From: JBOHNM01 sp050730675 | GTDB taxonomy: Bacteria > Planctomycetota > Phycisphaerae > Phycisphaerales > UBA1924 | Length of the DNA: 29,203 nucleotides | Direction of reading: 5' to 3' | Assembly (NCBI GenBank): GCA_050730675.1 | Contig: JBOHNM010000032.1 | Coordinates: forward strand, 1 to 29,203 | Shown here: piece by piece, positions 22,005 through 29,200 of the stretch | How the letters are laid out: every line of letters begins with the position of its first letter | Position numbering within the stretch: position 1 is the first letter of the stretch | Made by a program: the position numbers and the translations under genes | The notes under the pieces: generated by a model | Told to the model about the DNA's origin: nothing | Database searches by the model: none | What the model saw: the letters and a program-made list of their open reading frames with translations, nothing else

Positions 22005-23492
22005 CTATTTCACCGCACCGGTGGGCAGACCCTTGGCGTTGAGGAGCTTCACGAGCTGCGGCAAATCGATTGGTTCGTCGATCTCGCCACCCAGGCGCTC
22101 GGCGCGGATCAGTTCGCCCAGTTCATTGAAGAACTCGCGGCTGGGCGTCTCCTCGTCGCGCATGCGCGAACTGACGATCCACATCCCGCGAGCGCCGGGA
22201 TCGGTGGCGAGGGCGTCGCGCCGCATCGACACCGTCGAGGTGTCGCTCCTGTAGCTGTAGAACCCGTAGTCGCCGCCACGCTGGGAGCGGGCGAGCAAAC
22301 GCGAGAGCAACTGTGTCTCAAACTGACTCAGATATCCCTCGGGCGGCACGATCGGCGTCAGCACGCGGGCCGGCTTGCCGGGCGGGCGCACCTCGACCGT
22401 CAGGCTCTGTCCCATCCGTGCGCCGGTCTCCATCCATGTCCCGGAGTTGGCGTTCGAGCCACGAACGGCGGTCTTCACCGTCCACGTTTCCTGCGTACGG
22501 TCCGGTGACACGAAATATGTTGCCACCGAGTCGGTGACCTTGGGCGCGCCGGCCTGACGCTGGAAGAGCCTCGCCTTGATCTCACAAAGGAAGCCCTCGG
22601 GGTTGTCGCCGACAGCAGCTCCCGCCCCTTGCCCATTCACTTCGCCGCGACGCCCGCGCCAGAACTTTACGCCGAAGTAGCCGAGTTCCTCGGCGTCCGC
22701 GTCGGTGCCGCTTGCGCCCGGGCGGTACATGCGGAACCACTTTTCGCCCGCGGGCATTGCCGCGGTGATCTGCTCGGGCGTCAGTTGCTTCATCCACTCC
22801 ACGCCGGCCTTCACGGCCTCGCGCCGCGCGGCCTCGAGCGATGATGTGTCCGCGAATTTGGCCGTGGCGATCGAAATCTCGTAGAGCTTGCGTGCGGTCA
22901 CGAAGTCCGTCTCGGGCACGACCAGCTCGAACACGACGAACTGGTCCTTGGTAGGCTGGAAGACGGTGACGCCCTTCATCAGTCGGGGCGCACCCTCACG
23001 CCGGATGCCGGCATAGAACCGTGCCCCAGGAGTCGGGCAGCCCGCGATCACCAGCGAAGGCTGGCGGTCGATGAACTCGACCATCGAGAGCTTCTCGCCG
23101 GTTTTGGGGTGCTCGATCGTGCTGGTGCCGGCGATCTGCTTGGCGACCGAGTCGGCCGCCATCTGCGGCGTGGCATCGGCCGATCCGGTGCGGGGTGTCT
23201 GGATGTTGATCACCCATGAACCAGCCCTCGGCACGATCTGCACCGATGCCGTGGTGCCAAGGTGCGCAGTCTGTGTGGTTGCCTGCTCGGGAATCTGCAT
23301 CGACAGCCCAATGGCATCAAGCCGGAAGGGCTCGTCGGCCAGGCGAACAAATTCGGGAGCCTTGGCAGCAGGGGGAGTGCCTGGTCTTGTCGCCGGCGTG
23401 GTGGCGGGTTGCCCTAGCGCAACTCCTGCCGCGGCCAACATGAGCGCCTCAGCGAGAACCACCAGCGACCGTCGGATTCTGTTGGGTTCCAT
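22005..23492 (-). CDS. Exported protein of unknown function
   Basis: 495 residues. The N-terminus is a Sec-type signal peptide: Arg residues, a hydrophobic core, then VALGQPA with likely cleavage near residue 27. A Pro/Thr/Ala-rich linker follows (TTPATRPGTPPAAK). The mature domain has beta-rich stretches resembling lipoprotein/LpqN-like fold proteins only in a loose sense (LSMQIPEQ, VINIQTPRTG, QFVVFELVVPETDFVTARKLYEIS). I do not recognise the family. No catalytic motif or transmembrane helix is evident after the signal. It lies upstream of ruvB on the same strand and is divergent from the S10 operon. Confidence 0.8.
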   Translation of the reverse strand: MEPNRIRRSLVVLAEALMLAAAGVALGQPATTPATRPGTPPAAKAPEFVRLADEPFRLDAIGLSMQIPEQATTQTAHLGTTASVQIVPRAGSWVINIQTPRTGSADATPQMAADSVAKQIAGTSTIEHPKTGEKLSMVEFIDRQPSLVIAGCPTPGARFYAGIRREGAPRLMKGVTVFQPTKDQFVVFELVVPETDFVTARKLYEISIATAKFADTSSLEAARREAVKAGVEWMKQLTPEQITAAMPAGEKWFRMYRPGASGTDADAEELGYFGVKFWRGRRGEVNGQGAGAAVGDNPEGFLCEIKARLFQRQAGAPKVTDSVATYFVSPDRTQETWTVKTAVRGSNANSGTWMETGARMGQSLTVEVRPPGKPARVLTPIVPPEGYLSQFETQLLSRLLARSQRGGDYGFYSYRSDTSTVSMRRDALATDPGARGMWIVSSRMRDEETPSREFFNELGELIRAERLGGEIDEPIDLPQLVKLLNAKGLPTGAVK

Positions 23493-23594
23493 GATTAACT
23501 CTATCGGGCAAGTTCATCGGGTTGGCTTCAGCCGCGGGTTGGATGGATGCCCCCAGCTCGCACACCATATCGCAGATTTTCCGGATTTCCCCTG

Positions 23595-23622
23595 TTGACT
23601 CCTGTTCGGGGCCCACTATGCT
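23595..23622 (+). promoter_or_regulatory. Sigma-70-type promoter of the S10 operon
   Basis: TTGACT (23595-23600) and TATGCT (23617-23622) are spaced by 16 nt. Transcription would start near 23629, giving a leader of about 88 nt before rpsJ. The match to consensus and position are good; start-site mapping has not been done. Confidence 0.6.
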
Positions 23623-23629
23623 CCCCTCC

Positions 23630-23650
23630 CCCACGCCGCTCCGGCGCGGG
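23630..23650 (+). promoter_or_regulatory. Leader hairpin of the S10 operon
   Basis: CCCACGCCG-CTC-CGGCGCGGG forms a 9-bp stem with one A-C mismatch and a 3-nt loop, just at the predicted 5' end of the transcript. S10 leaders of gammaproteobacteria contain a regulatory hairpin bound by L4; this one may be analogous or may stabilise the 5' end. The structure is seen; the function is inferred. Confidence 0.45.
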
Positions 23651-23716
23651 TTGTAGCTCTCTGGCAATCGGCGCCCGAGGCGGTGTGCGAACGGTTCTCT
23701 CTACGCGAGGAACAGT

Positions 23717-24025
23717 ATGACCGGCGGCAAGATTCGCATTCGGATGGAGGCCTACGACCACATGGCCCTCGATGCTTCCGCGAAGGAAATCGTCGAGAAT
23801 GCCAAGCGCACCAACGCCAAGGTCGCCGGCCCGATCCCCCTGCCGACCCGCATCGAGCGCTACACCGTGCTGCGCAGCCCGTTCATCGATAAAAAATCCC
23901 GCGAGCAGTTCGAGATCCGCACCTACAAGCGGGTCATCGACATCATCGAGCCGAACGCTCGCACCGTCGAAGCCCTTAATCGTCTCGTCGTTCCCGCTGG
24001 TGTCTTCATCAAGATCAAGGCCTGA
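23717..24025 (+). CDS. rpsJ: 30S ribosomal protein uS10
   Basis: 102 residues, full length. KIRIRMEAYDHMALDASAKEIV, GPIPLPTRIERYTVLRSPFIDKKSREQFEIRTYKR and IIEPNARTVEALN are classic uS10 features. It is part of the small-subunit head and, as NusE, of antitermination complexes. The start is ATG at 23717 with GAGGAA (23707-23712) upstream. It is first in the operon here and is separated from rplC by a terminator-like hairpin. Confidence 0.98.
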   Translation: MTGGKIRIRMEAYDHMALDASAKEIVENAKRTNAKVAGPIPLPTRIERYTVLRSPFIDKKSREQFEIRTYKRVIDIIEPNARTVEALNRLVVPAGVFIKIKA

Positions 24026-24030
24026 ATTTC

Positions 24031-24055
24031 CGCCCGCTCTCTGAGCGGGCGTTTT
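24031..24055 (+). terminator. Terminator- or attenuator-like hairpin between rpsJ and rplC
   Basis: CGCCCGCTC-TCT-GAGCGGGCG is a perfect 9-bp stem followed by TTTT, 5 nt after the rpsJ stop. By itself it would be called a strong intrinsic terminator, yet it lies inside the S10 operon. It may attenuate or partly terminate transcription. A weak promoter-like pair, TTGGCG (24058-24063) and TCAAAT (24081-24086, 17-nt spacing), follows and could restart transcription for rplC. Confidence 0.7.
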
Positions 24056-24114
24056 CGTTGGCGGCCCGCGTGGGCTGCACTCAAATCCTGATCCCTCCAG
24101 ATCTCAGGTGAACC

Positions 24115-24804
24115 ATGTCTTTCATGATGCTCGGCAAGAAACTCGGCATGACACGCGTCTTCGGCGCTGACGGCGCCAGCGTCTGTGTCACGGTCATCGA
24201 ACTCGGCCCCTGCGTGGTCACCCAGATCCGCACGGCAGAGAAGGACGGCTACAGCGCCGTCCAGCTCGGCTTCGAGGACGTTAAGGCCCGCAATTCCACC
24301 CAGGCGGTCATGGGCCACGACGCCAAAGCCGGCTGTGATGCCAAGCGGTTCCACCGCGAATTCCGCTGCACGCCCGAAGAGTCCGGCAAGTTCACCCTCG
24401 GCCAGGTGCTGACGTCCAAGGACCTCGACAGCACCATGTATGTCGACGTCATCGGCACCAGCAAGGGCAAGGGCTTCCAAGGCGTGATGAAGCGCCACCA
24501 CTTCAAGGGCATGTGCGCCAGCCACGGCACCGAGCGTAAGCACCGCTCGCCCGGCTCGATCGGTTCGCTCTGCTCCAACCGCGGTTTCGGCGGCGGTTTG
24601 AAGAAGGGCAAGGGCATGGCCGGCCACATGGGTGACGAGCGTGTCACCGTCCGGTCCCTTGAGGTTGTTCGCATCGATGCCGAGAAGGGTCTGCTGCTGG
24701 TCGGCGGCCCCGTCCCCGGCGCCAACCGCGGCCTGGTCATGGTCCGCGTCGCCACCCGACTTTACAAGCCCAAGGCCAAGAAATTGGCTGCCAAGGCTGC
24801 CTAA
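24115..24804 (+). CDS. rplC: 50S ribosomal protein uL3
   Basis: 229 residues. LGKKLGMTRVF at the N-terminus, then KGKGFQGVMKRHHFKG, SHGTERKHRSPGSIG and KGMAGHMGDERVTVRSLEVVRID are typical uL3. It is an early-assembly 23S rRNA-binding protein whose central loop reaches the peptidyl-transferase region. The Gln methylated in E. coli (after GSIG) is Ser here, as in many bacteria. AGGTG (24106-24110) precedes ATG at 24115. A Lys/Ala-rich tail ends the protein. Confidence 0.98.
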   Translation: MSFMMLGKKLGMTRVFGADGASVCVTVIELGPCVVTQIRTAEKDGYSAVQLGFEDVKARNSTQAVMGHDAKAGCDAKRFHREFRCTPEESGKFTLGQVLTSKDLDSTMYVDVIGTSKGKGFQGVMKRHHFKGMCASHGTERKHRSPGSIGSLCSNRGFGGGLKKGKGMAGHMGDERVTVRSLEVVRIDAEKGLLLVGGPVPGANRGLVMVRVATRLYKPKAKKLAAKAA

Positions 24805-25127
24805 TATCTCGACCCCTCGCCAGAAGCGGGGGGGTTGGACAAACCTGATCGAACCATCGCTGGCGGCGAGGCAAAGCCGCCCGTGAGTCCGGAAGGGTCA
24901 AAGGCTTCGGCCAGAGACAACCACCGGACAGCAACATGAAAACCGCTCCACCGGATGCCTCCGGCGGAGCAAGCCGAGTCGATTCCTTCTCTACCCCATT
25001 TGTGACGGGGCCGAGCGGATAGGCGAAGCAACCCTCTCCCCCGCGACCGGAAGTCGGCGCGGAACACCGAGAGGCGAAGCACGGGACGAGCACACGTTCG
25101 TCCGAGGCGACAGACGAAGGCAGACTC
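24805..25127 (+). promoter_or_regulatory. Structured 323-nt spacer between rplC and rplD, candidate cis-regulatory RNA
   Basis: No convincing gene is present. Predicted helices on the transcript strand: CCCCTCGC with GCGGGGGG (24813-24833, 5-nt loop, one T-G wobble); GGCGGC with GCCGCC (24862-24881); GTCCGG with CCGGAC (24887-24892 and 24924-24929) enclosing GGC-TTCG-GCC (24903-24912), a canonical cUUCGg tetraloop; GCTCC-A-CCGG with CCGG-C-GGAGC (24945-24970, one mismatch); CGCGAC with GTC-G-GCG (25042-25059, one bulge); and GGACGA with TCGTCC (25084-25103). AGGCGAAGCA is repeated at 25021 and 25072. rplC and rplD are usually separated by only a few nucleotides, so this insertion is unusual. 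Control by L4 is a hypothesis by analogy. Confidence 0.55.
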
Positions 25128-25814
25128 ATGCAAGTCCCCGTCTACAACATTCAAGGCTCGCAGGTCGGTTCGCTGACCATCGACGAGCAGACCCTTGGCG
25201 GCAAGGTCAATGCCGCGCTGATCAAGCAGGCGTACGTCCGCTACCACGCCAACCTGCGTCAGGGCTCTTCCCGCACGAAGAACCGTCGCGAGGTCGAGGG
25301 CTCGACCCGCAAGCTCTACAAGCAGAAGGGCACCGGCAACGCCCGTCACGGCGACCGCAAGGCCAACCTGATGAAGGGCGGCGGCCACGGTCACAGCAAG
25401 AAACGCGTCCGCGAGGACTACCGCCTCGACATGCCCAAGAAGATGCGCCGCAAGGCCAACCGCAACGCCCTGCTCGCCAAGCTTGTCGACAACGAAGTCA
25501 AAATTGTGGATAGCCTCAAGATGAAAGAGCCCCGCACGAAGGACTTCGTCGGAATGCTCGAGGCGCTCAAGATCGACCGCAGCGCTCTTATCGCGGTCCC
25601 CGTCGCCGAGGCCGGCGTCCGCCGGGCCGCGCGCAACCTCGACACCATCGAGCTTGCCAAGCCCGACTCTCTCAACTGTTTCCAGATGCTCAACAACCGC
25701 TATCTGGTGATCGGCAAGGCCGACCTCGAGGCGTGGCTCAAGGGCCCGTCTTCGCAGACCGGTAAGGACGCCAAGATCAACCCGATGGGCGCCGCCAAGA
25801 AGGAGGCCAAGTAA
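25128..25814 (+). CDS. rplD: 50S ribosomal protein uL4
   Basis: 228 residues. RQGSSRTKNRREVEGSTRKLYKQKGTGNARHG is the tunnel-loop signature (usual form GGGRKPWRQKGTGRAR), followed by GGGHGHSKKR where most bacteria have GGGVVFGP. The C-terminal globular part, with LDTIELAKPDSLNCFQMLNNRYLVI, is normal. It lines the peptide exit tunnel, and in gammaproteobacteria it also represses its own operon through the S10 leader. AAGG (25117-25120) lies 7 nt before ATG 25128. It directly abuts rplW (TAA then ATG). Confidence 0.97.
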   Translation: MQVPVYNIQGSQVGSLTIDEQTLGGKVNAALIKQAYVRYHANLRQGSSRTKNRREVEGSTRKLYKQKGTGNARHGDRKANLMKGGGHGHSKKRVREDYRLDMPKKMRRKANRNALLAKLVDNEVKIVDSLKMKEPRTKDFVGMLEALKIDRSALIAVPVAEAGVRRAARNLDTIELAKPDSLNCFQMLNNRYLVIGKADLEAWLKGPSSQTGKDAKINPMGAAKKEAK

Positions 25815-26090
25815 ATGGACCTCACCTACGTCATCCGCAAGCCGCTTCTCACCGAGAAGAGCACCGTCGCCAACGAGCAGAACCGCTACGCATTCGAGGT
25901 CGACATGGGTGCGACCAAGAACGACATCAAGAAGGCCATCGAGAAGCTCTATAAGGTCGAGGTTCTCAAGGTCAATACCTCCATCCTTCAGTCGCGTGAC
26001 CGTCTCCTTCGCTACGGCAAGGTCACGGGCAAGAGCCGCAAGAAGGCCATCGTCCGTCTGAAGGACGGCCAGACCATCCAGTTGTTCTGA
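25815..26090 (+). CDS. rplW: 50S ribosomal protein uL23
   Basis: 91 residues. VIRKPLLTEKSTVANEQNRYAFEVDMGATKNDIKKAIEKLYKVEVLKVNT is standard uL23, with the RYAFEV core strand. It sits beside the tunnel exit and is the docking site for trigger factor and SRP. ATG 25815 follows the rplD stop without a gap. Confidence 0.98.
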   Translation: MDLTYVIRKPLLTEKSTVANEQNRYAFEVDMGATKNDIKKAIEKLYKVEVLKVNTSILQSRDRLLRYGKVTGKSRKKAIVRLKDGQTIQLF

Positions 26091-26124
26091 TCCTCCGATC
26101 CACGCCGCCGAACGCGAGATTCCC

Positions 26125-26985
26125 ATGCCGATCCGCATCTACGACAAGACCAGCGCCGGGCGCCGCTTCAGCTCGGTCAACCTCAATTCCGAGGTGACCA
26201 AGTCGCGCCCCGAGAAGTCGCTCCTCCGCCCGCTCACCAAGACCGGCGGCCGCAACCACTCCGGCAAGATCACGATGCGCGGCCGCGGCGGCGGCGCCAA
26301 GCGGATGCTCCGCGTCATCGACTTCAAGCGCATCGATCGTGACGGCATCGACGGCAAGGTGGTCGGCATCGAATACGACCCCAATCGCACCGCCCACATC
26401 GCCTTGGTGCAGTACACCGACGGCGTCAAGCGCTACATCATCGCCCCGATCGGCCTGAATGCTGGCGACACGATCCAGTCGGCGTCGGCCGCTGCTGTCG
26501 ATCCCAAGATCGGCAACAACATGCCGCTCAAGTTCATCCCGACCGGCTTGGCCGTCCACTGCATCGAATTGACCGTCGGCCGCGGCGGCCAGATGTGCCG
26601 CTCCGCCGGCAACTACGCCCGCCTGCTCAACAAGGAAGGCGGCTACGCCACCATCATGCTCCCCTCGGGTGAGCAGCGCATGGTCAGTATTGAGTGCCGC
26701 GCCACCATCGGCGAGGTCGGCAACCCCGACATGCAGAACGTCCGCTGGGGCAAGGCCGGTCGCATGCGCTACCTCGGCCGCCGGCCGATCACCCGCGGCG
26801 TCGCCAAGAGCCACAACGCCCACCCGCTCGGCGGCGGCTCCGGTCGCTCCAAGGGCAACCGTCCTCCCTGCTCTCCCACGGGCGTCTTGGCCAAGGGCGG
26901 CCGCACCCGCAACAAGCGCAAGCACTCTACCAAGCTCATCATCCGCCGTCGCGTCAGCAAGCGTTACGGCCAGGTCAGCAAGTAA
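26125..26985 (+). CDS. rplB: 50S ribosomal protein uL2
   Basis: 286 residues, full length. SGKITMRGRGGGAKRMLRVIDFKR, GIEYDPNRTAHIALVQYTDG, AGNYARLL and the C-terminal GGRTRNKRKHSTKLIIRRR identify uL2, needed for subunit association and peptidyl-transferase centre assembly. The highly conserved loop usually written MNPVDHPHGGGEG reads KSHNAHPLGGGSG (from Lys228 to Gly240). The His corresponding to E. coli His229 is kept (His233), while the preceding Asp is Ala232 and the second His is Leu235. The downstream NRPPCSPTG replaces the usual HPVSPWG. This may be a lineage-specific form. Confidence 0.98.
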   Translation: MPIRIYDKTSAGRRFSSVNLNSEVTKSRPEKSLLRPLTKTGGRNHSGKITMRGRGGGAKRMLRVIDFKRIDRDGIDGKVVGIEYDPNRTAHIALVQYTDGVKRYIIAPIGLNAGDTIQSASAAAVDPKIGNNMPLKFIPTGLAVHCIELTVGRGGQMCRSAGNYARLLNKEGGYATIMLPSGEQRMVSIECRATIGEVGNPDMQNVRWGKAGRMRYLGRRPITRGVAKSHNAHPLGGGSGRSKGNRPPCSPTGVLAKGGRTRNKRKHSTKLIIRRRVSKRYGQVSK

Positions 26986-27032
26986 CCGTCAGGCATTAGG
27001 CAGAACGCCAGCACACCAAGAGAACTCACACC

Positions 27033-27350
27033 ATGAGCCGCAGCCTGAAGAAAGGTCCGTACGTCGACGAGCGTCTCTACCGCCGGGTGGAGAAGCTGAA
27101 TCAGCAGAACAAGAAGGAGCCGCTCAAGACCTGGCGGCGCGCCTGCACCATCGTCCCCGAGTTCGTCGGGCACACCTTCAAGGTGCACAACGGCCGCAGC
27201 TTCCTCGACGTGTTCGTGACCGAGGACATGGTCGGCCACAAGCTCGGGGAGTTCAGCCACACGCGGACGTTCAAGGGCCACACCAACAAGAAGGAAGGCA
27301 TCGTCGAGGGCGGCAAGTCCGCCGCCCCCGCGCCCGCCGCCAAGAAGTAA
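27033..27350 (+). CDS. rpsS: 30S ribosomal protein uS19
   Basis: 105 residues. SRSLKKGPYVDERL at the N-terminus and RRACTIVPEFVGHTFKVHNGRSF, then VGHKLGEFSHTRTFKGH are diagnostic. It sits in the small-subunit head next to uS13. A short Ala/Pro/Lys tail (SAAPAPAAKK) is extra and probably disordered. Confidence 0.98.
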   Translation: MSRSLKKGPYVDERLYRRVEKLNQQNKKEPLKTWRRACTIVPEFVGHTFKVHNGRSFLDVFVTEDMVGHKLGEFSHTRTFKGHTNKKEGIVEGGKSAAPAPAAKK

Positions 27351-27400
27351 GCAGTCAGCGATTCACAGGCCCGTAGTGGGCCCCACCAGAGGAACCAGCC

Positions 27401-27946
27401 GTGCGGATCCACAGCAACAACTTCAAGAAGATCGCCGCCGAGAAGGGCCTCGACGCCACGCGCCTGGGCGAGGTCGTCGCCCGCGAGGGCCTCAAGGGCG
27501 ACCGCGCCGTCTCCGCCATCGGCAACTGGATGCGAGGCTCCGACCACCCTCGTTGCAAGGCCGAGGACATCAAGAAGCTCGCCGGTGCGCTGGGCGTTGA
27601 AGTGACGAAGATCGCCAAGTTCTCCGCCAAGTTCAGCTTCCACCGCGGCAGCGCCCGCAAGGCCGGCCTCGTCGCCGCTCTTATCCGCGGCAAGAAATAC
27701 GAGACCGCCGTGAACCTCCTGACCTTCACCACCAAGCGCGCCGCCGTGGACATCAAGCAGGCCCTGATGGCCGCCCTCGCCGACGCCGAGCAGGCCGATG
27801 CCGACATCGATCGCTTGTTCGTCTCCGAGAGCTCCGTCAACGCCGGCCCGGTCCTCAAGCGGTTCCATCAGAAGGACCGCGGCCGCGCCCACGCCATCCA
27901 CAAGAAAATGAGCCACATCACCGTGGCCCTGACCGAGAAGAACTGA
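27401..27946 (+). CDS. rplV: 50S ribosomal protein uL22 with N-terminal HTH-like extension
   Basis: 181 residues, against about 110 for E. coli uL22. Residues about 77-181 are the uL22 core: SARKAGLVAALIRGKK, NLLTFTTKRAAVDIKQAL, DADIDRLFVSESSVNAGPVLKR, GRAHAIHKKMSHITVAL, including the tunnel beta-hairpin region. Residues 1-74 are extra and read like an XRE/Cro-type helix-turn-helix: helix NNFKKIAAEKG, helix TRLGEVVARE, helix AVSAIGNWMRG, and CKAEDIKKLAGALGVEVTKI. The start GTG at 27401 has AGAGGA (27388-27393) 7 nt upstream, so the extension is translated; no better internal start would give a whole core. The HTH assignment rests on pattern only. Confidence 0.93.
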   Translation: MRIHSNNFKKIAAEKGLDATRLGEVVAREGLKGDRAVSAIGNWMRGSDHPRCKAEDIKKLAGALGVEVTKIAKFSAKFSFHRGSARKAGLVAALIRGKKYETAVNLLTFTTKRAAVDIKQALMAALADAEQADADIDRLFVSESSVNAGPVLKRFHQKDRGRAHAIHKKMSHITVALTEKN

Positions 27947-28002
27947 TCCGCACAAGTCCTAGCCGAACGCACCGATTCGACCCGCCGAAGATCGAGAACA
28001 CC

Positions 28003-28704
28003 ATGGGCCAGAAAACACATCCATACGGCCTCCGCGTCGGGATCACCGAGCCTCACCGCTCCCGCTGGTACGCCCCCAAGGCGCTCTTCGGCGAGTTGCT
28101 GGTCGAGGACTACAAGATCCGCAAGTTCATCGACACGCGACTCAACCGCAAGCCGCCGTACGCCGCCGTCAGCGACGTGCACATCGAACGCACCCGCGAA
28201 GAGCTGAAGGTCATCGTCAAGTCGGCCCGTCCGGGCCTGGTCATCGGCCCCAAGGGCGCCGAGGTTGACCGGATCACCGAAGAGCTCCAGTACATGACCG
28301 GCCGCAAGGTCTCGATCTCGATCATCGAGGTCAAGCAGCCCGACCTCGATGCGCAGCTCGTCGCCGAAGGCGTCGCCGAGCAGCTCCGCAAGCGCGTCGC
28401 CTTCCGTCGCGCTATGAAGATGAAGGCCGAGGCCGTGATGGCCGCCGGCGGCAAGGGCGTCTGGATCGTTATGGCCGGCCGTCTGGGCGGCGCCGAGATG
28501 AGCCGCACCGCCGACACCCGTCTCGGCTCGCTCCCCCTGAGCACCCTGCAGGCCAACATCGACTACGGCTTCGCCGAGGCGTTCATGAGCTACGGCGCCA
28601 TCGGCGTCAAGTGCTGGATCTACAAGGGCCTCTACGAGGCCGAGAAGGCCAGCGAAACCCCTGAGGCGGCCGGCACCCGTGTCAAGGCCCGTGGCCGCCG
28701 CTGA
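28003..28704 (+). CDS. rpsC: 30S ribosomal protein uS3
   Basis: 233 residues. GQKTHPYGLRVGITEPHRSRWYA at the N-terminus, a KH domain with VIGPKGAEVDRI, and the C-terminal MAGRLGGAEMSRTADTRLGSLPLSTLQANIDYGFAEAF with GAIGVKCWIYKG identify uS3. It forms part of the mRNA entry site and its helicase. A short charged tail ends at RGRR. Confidence 0.98.
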   Translation: MGQKTHPYGLRVGITEPHRSRWYAPKALFGELLVEDYKIRKFIDTRLNRKPPYAAVSDVHIERTREELKVIVKSARPGLVIGPKGAEVDRITEELQYMTGRKVSISIIEVKQPDLDAQLVAEGVAEQLRKRVAFRRAMKMKAEAVMAAGGKGVWIVMAGRLGGAEMSRTADTRLGSLPLSTLQANIDYGFAEAFMSYGAIGVKCWIYKGLYEAEKASETPEAAGTRVKARGRR

Positions 28705-28780
28705 GTTAGTCCGTCACCGTCCTTCACTCGCTCGCAAGAGACCGAGTTCCACAGTTTCGAATCGATTTGGAGTTTGACCG

Positions 28781-29200
28781 ATGCCGCTGATGCCCAAACG
28801 AGTGAAGTTCCGCAAGGAGTTCCGGCGCGTACGCCCGCGCAAGGCGACCAAGGGCAACTACGTCGCCTTCGGCGACTACGGCCTGCAGGCCCTCGAGGGC
28901 ACCTGGCTCCCCGGTCGCGTGATCGAAGCCGGCCGCGTCGCCGCCCAGCACTTCCTCAAGCGCGAGGGCAAGCTCTTCATCCGCGTCTTCCCCGACAAGC
29001 CCATCAGCAAGAAGCCGCTGGAAACACGAATGGGAACCGGCAAGGCCGAAGTCGATTACTGGGCGGCCCGCGTCAAGGCCGGCACCATGCTCTTCGAGAT
29101 CGCTGGCGTGTCCGAGACCCTCGCCCGCCAGGCCCTCTCACGCGTCGCCATGAAGATGCCCGTCCGGTGCCGCATGATCGGCCGGCGCGTCGCAGTCTGA
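28781..29200 (+). CDS. rplP: 50S ribosomal protein uL16
   Basis: 139 residues, complete (stop at 29198-29200). MPKRVKFRKEFR, FGDYGLQALEGTWL, KLFIRVFPDKPISKKPLETRMG and GKAEVDYWAARVKAGTMLFEI are typical. It contacts the A-site tRNA elbow and is needed late in 50S assembly. The Arg hydroxylated in E. coli (in the PLxxRMG motif) is kept. The usual ARQIEAARRA helix is changed to GRVIEAGRVAAQ. GGAG (28769-28772) lies 8 nt before ATG 28781. rpmC and rpsQ would normally follow beyond the window. Confidence 0.97.
   Translation: MPLMPKRVKFRKEFRRVRPRKATKGNYVAFGDYGLQALEGTWLPGRVIEAGRVAAQHFLKREGKLFIRVFPDKPISKKPLETRMGTGKAEVDYWAARVKAGTMLFEIAGVSETLARQALSRVAMKMPVRCRMIGRRVAV

Noticed and set aside
24936..25022. 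A 28-codon open frame (ATG to TAG) inside the rplC-rplD spacer
   Set aside because: It has no clear ribosome binding site and overlaps a predicted stem; too short and too weak to call a leader peptide.
24801..26138. A 445-codon open frame on the minus strand opposite rplD and rplW
   Set aside because: It is antisense to clear ribosomal-protein genes; its low-complexity Leu/Ala/Gly-rich translation is typical of GC-rich antisense frames.
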